Made by a program: the position numbers and the translations under genes | Part shown: positions 52,591 to 61,877 of the stretch, one piece after another | How the letters are laid out: the number at the start of each line of letters is the position of its first letter | Numbering within the stretch: the first letter of the stretch is position 1 | NCBI RefSeq assembly: GCF_011762045.1 | Contig: NZ_JAASQS010000003.1 | Location: 310,001 to 374,000 of the forward strand | Source of the DNA: Rhizomicrobium electricum | GTDB taxonomy: Bacteria; Pseudomonadota; Alphaproteobacteria; Micropepsales; Micropepsaceae | Length of the DNA: 64,000 nt | Direction of reading: 5' to 3' | Notes under the pieces: model-generated | Told to the model about the DNA's origin: nothing | The model's input: the letters and a program-made list of their open reading frames with translations, nothing else | The model's database searches: none

Positions 52591-54468
52591 TCACGCCACG
52601 TAACCGTTCTCGCGCAGGTATGCCAGCACGCGCTCGGCTTCCTTGGCGGGATCGCTGGCCACGGTCTTCAGCGTCAGCTCCGGTATTTCCGGGCGTTCGT
52701 ATGGGCTGTCGATGCCGGTGAAGTGCTTGATCTGGCCGGCCAGCGCCTTGGCGTAAAGGCCCTTGACGTCGCGTTCGATGCAGACTTCGAGCGGCGTATC
52801 GACGAACACTTCCACGAACTCGCCCTCGCCGAGCATCTCGCGCGCCATGCGGCGTTCCGATTTGAACGGCGAGATGAAAGACACCAGCACGATCAACCCG
52901 GCATCGACGAACAGCTTGGCGGTTTCCGCGACACGCCGGATGTTCTCGACGCGGTCGGCCTCGGTGAAGCCGAGATCGCGGTTGAGACCGTGGCGGACAT
53001 TGTCGCCGTCGAGCACGTAGGTATGACGGCCCGCGGCATGGAGCTGGCGCTCCACCATATTGGCGATGGTGGACTTGCCGGACCCGGAAAGGCCGGTGAA
53101 CCACAGTACGACGGGCTTCTGGTGCTTCAGGCTCGCCCGCGCTTCCTTGTTCACGTCGAGCGCCTGCCAGTGCACGTTGGTGGCGCGCCACAGGCCGAAA
53201 TCGATCATGCCCGCGGCGACGGTCGCGTTGGTGAAGCGGTCGATCAGGATGAAGCCGCCCATGTCGCGATTGAACGCGTACGGATCGAAGGCGATGGGCG
53301 TCGCCAGCGACACGTTGCAGACGCCGATCTCATTGAGATGGAGCGTCTTCGCCGCCAGATGCTCGAGCGTGTTGACGTCGATCTTGTGCTTGAGATCGGT
53401 CACTTGCGCCGGAACCGTATTGGTGCCGAGCTTGAGCAGATACTGACGGCCGGGAAGCAGCGCCTCCTCGCCCATCCAGATCACATGCGCTGCAAACTGG
53501 TCGGATACTTCGGCGCGATCCTTGACGGCGCTGAGCACGTCGCCGCGCGAAACGTCGACCTCGTCGGCGAGCACCAGCGTCACCGCCGCGCCCGCCTGCG
53601 CTTCGGCAAGATCGCCGTCCATGGTGACGATGCGCTTGACCGTCGAGGTCTGTCCCGATTTCGGCACCGCCACGCCGTCACCGACTTTCACGCGGCCGCC
53701 GACGATGGTACCGGAAAAGCCGCGGAAATCGAGATTGGGACGATTCACCCACTGCACCGGCAAGCGGAACGGCGCATCGGCCAGCGCGGTGTCGACATCG
53801 ACGGTTTCGAGATGAGAGAGCAGCGCCGGCCCGTCGTACCACGGCATGCGCGCGCTATGGGCAATCACGTTATCGCCGAAGCGCGCCGACATCGGGATCG
53901 CCACGATCGACTTGAATCCCAGCGGCTCGGCGAATTTGCGGAACTCGTGGACGATCTCGTCGAACACGTCCCGCCGGTACTCCATCAGGTCGATCTTGTT
54001 CACCGCCAACACGACGTGACGGATGCCCAGAAGCGAGCAGATGGTGGCATGACGGCGCGTCTGGACCAGCACGCCCTTGCGCGCGTCGATCAGGATCACG
54101 GCGAGATCGGAATTGGACGCGCCCGTCGCCATGTTGCGGGTGTACTGCTCGTGGCCGGGCGTGTCGGCGACGATGAACTTGCGCTTGTCGGTGGTGAAGA
54201 AGCGATAGGCGACGTCGATGGTGATGCCCTGCTCGCGCTCGGCTTCGAGTCCGTCGACCAGAAGTGCGAAATCGATGTCGTTGCCCACCGTGCCGTGCTG
54301 CCGCGAATCCTTCTCCAGCGCCGCAAGCTGGTCGTCGAACAACAGTTTGGTATCGTAGAGCAGCCGGCCGATCAGGGTCGACTTGCCGTCGTCCACGGAC
54401 CCGCAGGTGAGAAACCGCAGGAACGACTTGTTTTCCTGGGCGGCGAGATAATCGCGCAGAGAGGCCAT
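52591..54468 (-). CDS. cysN: Bifunctional sulfate adenylyltransferase GTPase subunit / APS kinase
   Basis: 625 residues, a CysN-CysC fusion (cysNC, NodQ-like). The N-terminal GTPase (G1 [15 protein letters not shown]3 [14 protein letters not shown]4 VNKIDLMEY) drives sulfate adenylation by CysD. The C-terminal kinase (from about 455) has the P-loop [31 protein letters not shown] and [15 protein letters not shown], and makes PAPS. Its start overlaps the cysD stop by one base. PAPS may serve sulfation of the polysaccharide; no cysH or sulfotransferase is visible. Confidence 0.95.
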   Translation of the reverse strand: MASLRDYLAAQENKSFLRFLTCGSVDDGKSTLIGRLLYDTKLLFDDQLAALEKDSRQHGTVGNDIDFALLVDGLEAEREQGITIDVAYRFFTTDKRKFIVADTPGHEQYTRNMATGASNSDLAVILIDARKGVLVQTRRHATICSLLGIRHVVLAVNKIDLMEYRRDVFDEIVHEFRKFAEPLGFKSIVAIPMSARFGDNVIAHSARMPWYDGPALLSHLETVDVDTALADAPFRLPVQWVNRPNLDFRGFSGTIVGGRVKVGDGVAVPKSGQTSTVKRIVTMDGDLAEAQAGAAVTLVLADEVDVSRGDVLSAVKDRAEVSDQFAAHVIWMGEEALLPGRQYLLKLGTNTVPAQVTDLKHKIDVNTLEHLAAKTLHLNEIGVCNVSLATPIAFDPYAFNRDMGGFILIDRFTNATVAAGMIDFGLWRATNVHWQALDVNKEARASLKHQKPVVLWFTGLSGSGKSTIANMVERQLHAAGRHTYVLDGDNVRHGLNRDLGFTEADRVENIRRVAETAKLFVDAGLIVLVSFISPFKSERRMAREMLGEGEFVEVFVDTPLEVCIERDVKGLYAKALAGQIKHFTGIDSPYERPEIPELTLKTVASDPAKEAERVLAYLRENGYVA

Positions 54469-55382
54469 CAGAAATACCCCTCTTTCTTCTTCTTCTCCAT
54501 CGAGGCTTTCTCGTCGGAGTCGATCAGCCGGCCCTGGCGTTCGGACGTGCGCGCTGTCAGCATTTCCGCAACGATGGCTTCCAGCGTATCGGCATCGCTG
54601 TCGAACGCGCCGGTGAGCGGATAGCAGCCGAGCGTGCGGAAACGCACCAGCCGATCCTCGATCACCTCGCCGTCGCGCAGTTTCATGCGGTCGTCGTCGA
54701 CCATGATGAGCGTGCCGTCGCGCTGCACCACCGGGCGCTTCTTGGCGAAATAGAGCGGCACGATCGGGATGTCCTCGACCATGATGTATTGCCAGATGTC
54801 GAGTTCGGTCCAGTTCGACAGCGGAAAGACGCGGATGCTTTCGCCCTTGTTGACGCGCGTGTTGTAGACGCGCCAGAGCTCGGGGCGCTGGTTCTTCGGA
54901 TCCCAGGCGTGGGTCGCGGTGCGGAACGAAAAAATCCGTTCCTTGGCGCGCGATTTTTCCTCGTCGCGGCGGGCGCCGCCGAATGCGGCGTCGAAATGAT
55001 ATTTGTCGAGCGCCTGCTTCAGCGCCTCGGTCTTCATCACCTGGGTGTGCAGCGCCGAGCCGGAATCGAACGGATTGATGCCGCGCTTCACGCCGTCCTC
55101 GTTGATATGGACGAGCAGCTTGAGACCGAGCCGCGCCGCGGTCTCATCGCGGAACGAAATCATCTCGCGGAATTTCCACGTCGTATCGACGTGTAGAAGC
55201 GGGAACGGCGGCTTCGAGGGATAGAACGCCTTCATCGCCAGGTGCAGCATCACCGACGAGTCTTTGCCGATCGAATAGAGCATCACGGGATTTTCGAAGG
55301 AGGCGGCAACCTCCCGCATGATGTGAATGCTCTCGGCTTCGAGGCGCTTCAGATGCGAAACTACAGTAGCGTCACTGGGCAA
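54468..55382 (-). CDS. cysD: Sulfate adenylyltransferase subunit 2
   Basis: 304 residues starting at TTG (55382); the alignment [20 protein letters not shown] requires a start this far upstream, and no ATG or GTG is available in frame. Purine-nucleotide PP-loop in [20 protein letters not shown]; also [34 protein letters not shown] and [17 protein letters not shown]. CysD adenylates sulfate to APS with CysN. Rich in charged residues at the C-terminus ([11 protein letters not shown]). First gene of the pair. Confidence 0.94.
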   Translation of the reverse strand: MPSDATVVSHLKRLEAESIHIMREVAASFENPVMLYSIGKDSSVMLHLAMKAFYPSKPPFPLLHVDTTWKFREMISFRDETAARLGLKLLVHINEDGVKRGINPFDSGSALHTQVMKTEALKQALDKYHFDAAFGGARRDEEKSRAKERIFSFRTATHAWDPKNQRPELWRVYNTRVNKGESIRVFPLSNWTELDIWQYIMVEDIPIVPLYFAKKRPVVQRDGTLIMVDDDRMKLRDGEVIEDRLVRFRTLGCYPLTGAFDSDADTLEAIVAEMLTARTSERQGRLIDSDEKASMEKKKKEGYF

Positions 55383-55468
55383 ATTCCGGTCCCCCGAAAA
55401 TCTACCGTGAAATAAGCTGATTGAATGCCGGTTTCAAGCTCCCCGCACGCAAGAAGTTACGCGAACGG

Positions 55469-56893
55469 TCAATCCTTCTTCTCCGCACCGTAAAAATTCT
55501 CGTACCGCGCGATGTCGTCGGCACCCAGATAGGGGCCCGACTGGACTTCGATCAGCCGTAGCGGAACCTTTCCGGGGTTCTCCAGACGGTGCTTCTCGCC
55601 CAGGCCGATGAAGGTCGACTGGTTCTCGTGCAGGATCGTCGTCTTTTCCCCGCATGTGACCTGCGCTGTGCCCTCCACCACGATCCAGTGCTCGGCGCGA
55701 TGGTGGTGCATGTGCTGACCGATGCGCCCGCCCGGCTTGATCATGATGTGATTGACGAGAAAGTCCTCGCCGCGATCGACCACTTCGTAGCTGCCCCAGG
55801 GCCGGAACACGACCGTGTGTTCCATCGGTTCGGTGCGGCCCTTGGCCTTCAGCTTGTCGACGATCGCCTTGACGTCCTGGGCATGCCCCTTGTCGGCGAC
55901 CAGCACCGCATCCTTGGTGGCGATGACGACGAGATTGTCGACGCCCACCATCGCCGTCAGCGTCTTCTCGCTGTGGACGAAGGAGTTGCGGGTGTCGTGC
56001 ACCACGACATCGCCCTGCAACACGTTGCCGGCTTCGTCCTGGGGCCGGATTTCCCACAAGGACGACCACGAACCGACATCGTTCCAGCCGATCGAACACG
56101 GCACCACCGCAGCGCGGTCGGTTTTTTCCATCACTGCGTAGTCGATCGAAATGTTCGGCGCCTTGCCGAAGTTCTCTGCGTCGAGGCGGATGAAATCGAG
56201 ATCGCGCACGGCTTTCGCCACCGCTTCGCGCACCGGCGGCAGAATGTCGGGCGCGTGCTTTTCCAACTCTTCCAGCATCACGTCGGCGCGGAACACGAAC
56301 ATGCCGCCGTTCCAGAAATAGCTGCCTTCGGCGATGTAGCGCGCGGCAGTGATGACGTCCGGCTTCTCGCGGAAAGCGCGCACTTTGTAGGCGCCCTCGG
56401 CTTCGGCGAGCGCGTCGCCGCGCTCGATATAGCCGTAGCCGGTTTCGGGCGCGGTCGGCTCGAGACCGAACGTAACGATGTTGCCGGCTTCGGCGGCCTT
56501 TACCGCTTTGGCGAGCGCCGCACGGAAGGCCGGCTCGTCGCCGACCACGTGATCGGACGGAAACAACGCCACGATCGCTTGCGGATCGTTCTCGCCCGCG
56601 ATCAGCGCGGCGACGGCGGCCGCGGGTGCGGTATTGCGGCCCATCGGCTCCAGCACGATGGCGCTCGGCGCCAGGCCGATTTCCTGCATCTGTTCGGCAA
56701 CCAGGAAGCGGTGATCGTCATTGCAGATCAGGATCGGCGACGCCGCACCGGGAACGCCGACGCGCGCCACGGTCTCCTGGATCATGGTGCGTTCGCCGTG
56801 CAGCGGCAGAAGCTGCTTGGGCAGCGAACCCCGCGACAGCGGCCACAGCCGCGTGCCCGAACCGCCGGACAGGATCACCGGATAAATCGTCAT
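55469..56893 (-). CDS. manC: Mannose-1-phosphate guanylyltransferase / mannose-6-phosphate isomerase
   Basis: 474 residues. The N-terminal nucleotidyltransferase begins VILSGGSGTRLWPLSRGSLP and has FPSDHVVGDE and FVFRADVMLEELEKHAPDI. The C-terminal cupin (about 355-470) has VFRPWGSYEVVDRGEDFLVN and HHHRAEHWIVVEGTA. It makes GDP-mannose for polysaccharide synthesis and can isomerise F6P to M6P. Length and two-domain order fit ManC/CpsB/AlgA. It lies in line with cysD and wzi on the minus strand. Confidence 0.95.
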   Translation of the reverse strand: MTIYPVILSGGSGTRLWPLSRGSLPKQLLPLHGERTMIQETVARVGVPGAASPILICNDDHRFLVAEQMQEIGLAPSAIVLEPMGRNTAPAAAVAALIAGENDPQAIVALFPSDHVVGDEPAFRAALAKAVKAAEAGNIVTFGLEPTAPETGYGYIERGDALAEAEGAYKVRAFREKPDVITAARYIAEGSYFWNGGMFVFRADVMLEELEKHAPDILPPVREAVAKAVRDLDFIRLDAENFGKAPNISIDYAVMEKTDRAAVVPCSIGWNDVGSWSSLWEIRPQDEAGNVLQGDVVVHDTRNSFVHSEKTLTAMVGVDNLVVIATKDAVLVADKGHAQDVKAIVDKLKAKGRTEPMEHTVVFRPWGSYEVVDRGEDFLVNHIMIKPGGRIGQHMHHHRAEHWIVVEGTAQVTCGEKTTILHENQSTFIGLGEKHRLENPGKVPLRLIEVQSGPYLGADDIARYENFYGAEKKD

Positions 56894-56958
56894 GCCGAGA
56901 AAACCTTACTTGTTCGCGGGCGCACCATAAGACGTCGGAGCCGGTTTTGGAATTGCCT

Positions 56959-58410
56959 CTACAGGTTAACGGTCAATGCCGCTTCGATGGAGGCGAGGAA
57001 GCCGTGATCGGGGCGCGGGCGGTCGTCCTGCAGGCGGCCTTCGACGTCCATGCGCCAGCGCCATCCGGCAAAGTCGAGCGGCAATGACACCCGCGCCACC
57101 CCCATATTCACGGTCACCGGCGCAGCGGTCACTGCATTGCCCAGAAGATTGGCCGGGGTCGACACCTGTGCGTGGTGATAAGTCAAGGTGAAGCTCCGCG
57201 CCGCATCGTCGGTAAAGGCGCTTTGCACCGAGAACAGGCGGCTATCGCTGTCGAGACTGAAGCCGAGCGTGCGGCCGCGATAGCGCATGCCGTCGACATA
57301 GCTGTAGTTGTTGTAGGCGATGCCGTGCTGCACGGTGTCGCCGAACAGGTTTTGCGTCGCGACGCTATCGGTGTACTCGACGGTCAGGCGCCCCACGCCG
57401 TCGTGAAGCGGCAGGAACAGACTGCCACCGAACTGGTGACTGGTGGAGGAATGCGAGATCGGATTGGTGTCCTCGTTCATCGCCTGGGTGTAGACCTCGA
57501 ATCCCCAATGCGCGAACGAGCGGCTGTAGCGGATGTCGATATTGCCCTGATCGTTGACGATGTTGGTGTGTTTGGGATCGTTCGACAGGTTGAAATAGCC
57601 CGTCAGCGGCTTGCAGGGATGGCCGGTGCCGCACATCTCGTCGATACGCGCCAAACCGATTTCAAGATGCGGAATCGGACTGAATACAAACCGCAGCCCG
57701 TTGTAGATCGTGTTTTTCGCGACGCGTTTGCCGCCGAGCTGGCCGACGAAGAATTCGATCTGGTACGGCCCCAGCCACGACAGCAGCGGCGTTTCGAACG
57801 GCGTTGTCGAAACCCGGGCAAAGCCGACTTGCGGAATCGGCCGCGCATTAGTGGACGCCGACAGCGCCGAAATCCATCCCGGCCCCCACCAGTGATCGAG
57901 ATAGCCGGCATACACCACCGCATCGCCGATGCGCTGGGCGATATAGGAGCCGTCGGGATCGAGAATCTGCCGGTCGCCTTTGGTGGTGCTCCGTGCACCG
58001 CGTGCGAGATGCAGTGCCGTGCCACTCCACAGATAGTCGACGACGAACTTGCCTTCCAGCGTCTGCCGTCCGAGCGCGTCGAACCCGCGTACCATGCTCG
58101 GCGAGCTCGCCGTATCAAAGGTGACGGCCATCTTGAGTTCGCCCGTGCGCGTCTCTTCGGCGCCGCGCGCGCGCAGCCGATGCGCCGCCGCGCGGATGTA
58201 ATCGGGAGCGCCTTCGAGCGAAGCCGTATCCAATCGGTCGAGGAGACCCGCCCACGGCACCGGCCAATGGGTGGTGATGTTGTCGACCACACCGGCACCC
58301 GCGAGCAGTTCGATATCGGTCCGCAAAGCGGCGTCACCCGGCTCGGCCCACGGCCCTGCGGCCGCCGAGGCCGCAAACAGCAGTCCGATTCCGGCAAGCC
58401 GAATCCGCAT
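56959..58410 (-). CDS. wzi: Capsule assembly Wzi family outer-membrane protein
   Basis: 483 residues, signal peptide MRIRLAGIGLLFAASAAAG. It has the Wzi start block (DAALRTDIELLAGAGVVDNI, THWPVPWAGLLDRLD), RIGDAVVYAGYLDHWWGPGW, LSNDPKHTNIVNDQGNID-like loop and alternating beta strands to the end (LDFAGWRWRMDVEGRLQDDR). Wzi proteins anchor capsule polymer at the cell surface as an 18-strand barrel. Together with the SLBB exporter it indicates a surface-attached polymer. Confidence 0.9.
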   Translation of the reverse strand: MRIRLAGIGLLFAASAAAGPWAEPGDAALRTDIELLAGAGVVDNITTHWPVPWAGLLDRLDTASLEGAPDYIRAAAHRLRARGAEETRTGELKMAVTFDTASSPSMVRGFDALGRQTLEGKFVVDYLWSGTALHLARGARSTTKGDRQILDPDGSYIAQRIGDAVVYAGYLDHWWGPGWISALSASTNARPIPQVGFARVSTTPFETPLLSWLGPYQIEFFVGQLGGKRVAKNTIYNGLRFVFSPIPHLEIGLARIDEMCGTGHPCKPLTGYFNLSNDPKHTNIVNDQGNIDIRYSRSFAHWGFEVYTQAMNEDTNPISHSSTSHQFGGSLFLPLHDGVGRLTVEYTDSVATQNLFGDTVQHGIAYNNYSYVDGMRYRGRTLGFSLDSDSRLFSVQSAFTDDAARSFTLTYHHAQVSTPANLLGNAVTAAPVTVNMGVARVSLPLDFAGWRWRMDVEGRLQDDRPRPDHGFLASIEAALTVNL

Positions 58411-58543
58411 GACGTCTCCTGGGGCGCTTTTCGGAAAACCGAAACCGGATTTCGCTGGAAAGCGCAGCTATCGAAGAAGCCGGACGCCTGCGGCACCGAC
58501 CAAGCTAGAACGCGACCAATGTGCGTAATTCACAAGACCGGCG

Positions 58544-59446
58544 TCAACGCCCGACCGGCACACAAACGAGCTGTCGTTGCGTCAGTGCGGAGCACAAAGT
58601 TTGCGCCGCTTTGCGGCTCGGCACGGTGGTCCTGAGACGCCATAGCCGCTCCTTGCCGGATCGGTCCACCGGACTGGCGATCGGCGTCAGTCCGCGCAAA
58701 GCATCCCCAGATGCCGCGGAAATCTTGTCCCAGGCCGCGCGGGCCGAGGCCTCGGTCTGAAACGCACCGAGTTGCACCAGCACCGGCTTGGCACCCGCGG
58801 GGACGGGCATTTCGATCACCGGCTTTGTCGCGGATGGTTCCGCGGAGGTCGGGATGATCCCGCTGTCGTCCTGCGACGGGCGCAGGCCCGATTCGGTTTT
58901 GGCGGGCATCACCGCCGTCAGACTCTCCGCCGCCGGTGTAAAACCGGGATTGGCGGACAATGCCTTTTGGAAGTAATCGCGCGCAGTATTCGCGTCACCT
59001 TGCTGTTGCGCGATCAGACCGAGGCCGTAATAGGCGTTCTCGCGCGCCGCGCCAGGACACTTGAGCGCCGCCGCATAATCGCGCTTAGCGGCGTCCAGGC
59101 GGCCGCTGCGGCGGAAGGTGTTGGCGCGACTGTTCAAGGCCGAAGCCAGCCCCGGATCGAGACGCAACGCGGCGCCGTAGTCGGCCACCGCCGCACGCAT
59201 ATTGCCGAGACCGTCATAGGCGAGGCCGCGATCGTAGAACGCGCGTGCCGCGTCGGCATGGGAAAGCGCCTTTGACGCAAGCGCATGCGACAGTTGTTCG
59301 ACAGCCTCGCCATAGCGTCCAGCCTGCTCCAACGCGACGGCTGATTCGATCTGCGCACGCGCAACGCTTGCCGCCGACGGCGCCGGAGCAGGCGCTGCCA
59401 GCGCTGTCATCATGATGGCAATGCACGCGAGGCGACCAAGGCGCAC
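58544..59446 (-). CDS. TPR and SPOR-domain periplasmic protein
   Basis: 300 residues from GTG at 59446, preceded by GGAGGGG; an in-frame GTG at 59542 has no such site and would run into the divergent galU leader. Signal (LACIAIMMTALAAPAPAPSA), TPRs (AVEQLSHALASKALSHADAA, RAFYDRGLAYDGLGNMRAAV, ALNSRANTFRRSGRLDAA), then a SPOR domain (VLVQLGAFQTEASARAAWDK, LWRLRTTVPSRKAAQTLCSA). SPOR domains bind denuded glycan at septa; here it may link polymer assembly to the wall. Confidence 0.85.
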   Translation of the reverse strand: MRLGRLACIAIMMTALAAPAPAPSAASVARAQIESAVALEQAGRYGEAVEQLSHALASKALSHADAARAFYDRGLAYDGLGNMRAAVADYGAALRLDPGLASALNSRANTFRRSGRLDAAKRDYAAALKCPGAARENAYYGLGLIAQQQGDANTARDYFQKALSANPGFTPAAESLTAVMPAKTESGLRPSQDDSGIIPTSAEPSATKPVIEMPVPAGAKPVLVQLGAFQTEASARAAWDKISAASGDALRGLTPIASPVDRSGKERLWRLRTTVPSRKAAQTLCSALTQRQLVCVPVGR

Positions 59447-59550
59447 GCGGCCCCTCCGAAAAAAACAGGTATTCCTATTGCGAGTAGACGCAAACCGCTC
59501 CGATATGCGAATAGAGAGTGCAGAACACGTCAACTTACGCACAGGTTCCT

Positions 59551-60432
59551 ATGACAACTCCCCGCCCCGTCCGCAAAGCAGTCCTGCCCGTTGCCGGCCT
59601 CGGCACGCGATTCCTGCCGGCGACGAAGGCGGTCCCCAAGGAAATGCTGACGATCGTCGACAAGCCGGTGGTGCAGTATGCGGTCGAGGAAGCCAAGGAA
59701 GCCGGCATCGAGCAGTTCGTGTTCGTCACCGGCCGCGGCAAGCAGGTCATCTCCGACCATTTCGATCACGCTTACGAGCTCGAATCGCAACTTGCAGCGC
59801 GCGAAAAGACCGACCAGCTCAACAGCCTTCTGGAGATGCTGCCAAAGACAGGTTCGGTCGGATTCGTGCGTCAGCAGAATCCGCTCGGCCTCGGTCATGC
59901 GGTATGGTGTGCCCGCCATTTCATCGGCAACGAGCCCTTCGCGGTGCTCTTGCCCGACGACCTGATGGTGGGAACGCCCGGCTCGGTGGCGCAGATGGTG
60001 GAAGCCTATAACCGCGTCGGCGGCGGCTGCATCGTCGCGGCGGAAAACAAGACGCGCGAAGAGACCAAGCGCTACGGCGTGGTCGATCCCGGCGCCAAGA
60101 ACGGCAATGCCACGGAAGTGAAGGCGCTGGTCGAGAAGCCCGATCCCGACAAGGCGCCGTCGACGCTGTGCATCATCGGCCGTTACATCCTGCAGCCGGA
60201 AATCTTCGGCATCCTCGACAGCCAGGAACGTGGTGCCGGCAACGAGATCCAACTCACCGACGCGATGGCCAAGCTGATCGGCAAGATGCCGTTCCACGCG
60301 GTGGAAACCCATTGCGAACGCTACGATTGCGGCGACAAGGTCGGCTTCCTGCACGCCAACATCGCGGTCGGCCTCAAGCGCCCCGACATCGCTCCGGCGC
60401 TGCGCGCGATCCTGAAGCAGTACTCGAAATAG
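59551..60432 (+). CDS. galU: UTP-glucose-1-phosphate uridylyltransferase
   Basis: 293 residues from the ATG at 59551 (MTTPRPVRKAVLPVAGLGTR). Signature LGTRFLPATKAVPKEMLTIV, DKPVVQYAVEEAKEAGIEQF, LGLGHAVWCARHFIGNEPFA, VLLPDDLM and GNEIQLTDAMAKLI. It makes UDP-glucose for EPS, LPS and glucans. It is transcribed away from the TPR-SPOR gene and convergent with hlyD. The only plus-strand gene in the right-hand locus. Confidence 0.96.
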   Translation: MTTPRPVRKAVLPVAGLGTRFLPATKAVPKEMLTIVDKPVVQYAVEEAKEAGIEQFVFVTGRGKQVISDHFDHAYELESQLAAREKTDQLNSLLEMLPKTGSVGFVRQQNPLGLGHAVWCARHFIGNEPFAVLLPDDLMVGTPGSVAQMVEAYNRVGGGCIVAAENKTREETKRYGVVDPGAKNGNATEVKALVEKPDPDKAPSTLCIIGRYILQPEIFGILDSQERGAGNEIQLTDAMAKLIGKMPFHAVETHCERYDCGDKVGFLHANIAVGLKRPDIAPALRAILKQYSK

Positions 60433-60458
60433 CGCCCGGCCAAGCCGCAGACTGAAGC

Positions 60459-61877
60459 TTACGGTTCGCGCATGCCTTCGTCGGCGGTGCGCAGGATCGG
60501 GTTCATTACATACGACGCGATGGTGCGTTTGCCGGTCTTGATTTCGGCGCTCAGCACCATGCCGGGGCGCACGCGCAAACCGCGCTTGGCGAGTTCCGCC
60601 AACGGCGTCAGCAGCCGCACGCGGGCGTGATAGACGAGCTGGGTCTTTTCGTCTTCCTTGAGCGGCACCGAATCCGCGCTCAGAACGTCGAGCCGTCCGT
60701 CGATGGTGCCGTATTTCTGGAATGGATAGGCTTCCAGCTTCACCCGCACCGTATTGCCGACCTTGAGATGCGAAACGTCGCGCGCCGGCACATTGGCTTC
60801 GGCATAGAGATCGGCGCCGTCGGGCACCAGCGTGACCAGCGTCTCGGCCTCTTTCATCACCGACCCGACCGAGCGGTCGGCGATTTCGAGCACCACCGCG
60901 TTCGCAGGCGCGCGCAGGTCGGCGTATTCTTTCATCTGGCGGGCCTTGTTCAGGGTTTCTCTCGCGTCGGCGAGGTCCTGCCGGGCCTTGACCAGTTGCT
61001 GGTTGTGATCGCTGCGCCACTTGTCGAGGAACGACGCCCGCTCGGCTGCCGTCTCGGCACGCTGATCCGTCAGCTTCTTGAGGTCGCCCTGGGTGTTCTG
61101 CAGCCGCATCTGGACGTCGATGGCGTTCGATTGCGCCTTCATCACGTCGAGCGGCGCGCCGGCCTTCTGTGCCACCAAGCCCTGATAGATGCCGACCACC
61201 TTGTTGGCCATGCCGAGCTGATTGTTGAGGCCGTCGACCGCCGACACGTCGGCCTTGATCTGCGCATTGAGCGCGCTGATGCGGCTGTTGCGCTGCGCGA
61301 TTTCGGCGGCGTAGGACGCCTGCTCCTGGGTGTAGATCTGTCCCTGGGTCTTGCGCTCCGGCGGATCGTCCGGCGCCGTCGTGAACGGCAGTCCGCCCAG
61401 CTGCGCTTCCAGCCGTTCGACTTCGGCCGAAGAGGACTTTACCTTGTGCTCGAGCGCGGCGACGTCGGCTTGGGCGAAGGCGGGATCGAACGAGACGAGG
61501 ATCTGGCCCTTTTTGACATGGTCGCCCGGCAGAACCCTGATCTGCTGAATGCGCGACGTCGTATACGGGCTCATCACGATCAGCGGCGTCCTGGTGGCGA
61601 TCTTTCCCTGCGCCACCACGATGCGGTCGAGCGTACCGACGATCGACCAGATGATCGCAAGCCCCAGAAAGGTCAGCACGGCGTAAAGAGCGATATGCGC
61701 GGACAGCGGAACGGGCGCCTCTTCAAGCGCCTCGGCATCGGTCTTGAACGCATGCGCTAGCTGGCTGTCGGGATCGACGCCACCGAACATCTGGTCGATG
61801 GTGCGGTCCGACCAGGCGTGGAACCGCTTGAACCGCTGGGCGGCGGCATAGATGAGGTCTGACAGATACCGGTTCAT
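60459..61877 (-). CDS. HlyD family type I secretion periplasmic adaptor
   Basis: 472 residues from the ATG at 61877, overlapping the stop of the ABC gene by 4 bases. An N-terminal cytoplasmic part, one membrane helix (about 62-84, LSAHIALYAVLTFLGLAIIW), a lipoyl-like half (IVAQGKIATRTPLIVMSPYT, GDHVKKGQILVSFDP), a long coiled coil (about 150-320) and the HlyD C-terminal block (EKTQLVYHARVRLLTPLAEL, RPGMVLSAEIKTGKRTIASY). It bridges the ABC exporter and a TolC-type channel. No substrate gene is in view. Confidence 0.92.
   Translation of the reverse strand: MNRYLSDLIYAAAQRFKRFHAWSDRTIDQMFGGVDPDSQLAHAFKTDAEALEEAPVPLSAHIALYAVLTFLGLAIIWSIVGTLDRIVVAQGKIATRTPLIVMSPYTTSRIQQIRVLPGDHVKKGQILVSFDPAFAQADVAALEHKVKSSSAEVERLEAQLGGLPFTTAPDDPPERKTQGQIYTQEQASYAAEIAQRNSRISALNAQIKADVSAVDGLNNQLGMANKVVGIYQGLVAQKAGAPLDVMKAQSNAIDVQMRLQNTQGDLKKLTDQRAETAAERASFLDKWRSDHNQQLVKARQDLADARETLNKARQMKEYADLRAPANAVVLEIADRSVGSVMKEAETLVTLVPDGADLYAEANVPARDVSHLKVGNTVRVKLEAYPFQKYGTIDGRLDVLSADSVPLKEDEKTQLVYHARVRLLTPLAELAKRGLRVRPGMVLSAEIKTGKRTIASYVMNPILRTADEGMREP

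Noticed and set aside
52723-54624. 633-codon open frame on the plus strand opposite cysNC
   Set aside because: Shadow of cysNC; no motifs and typical shadow composition.
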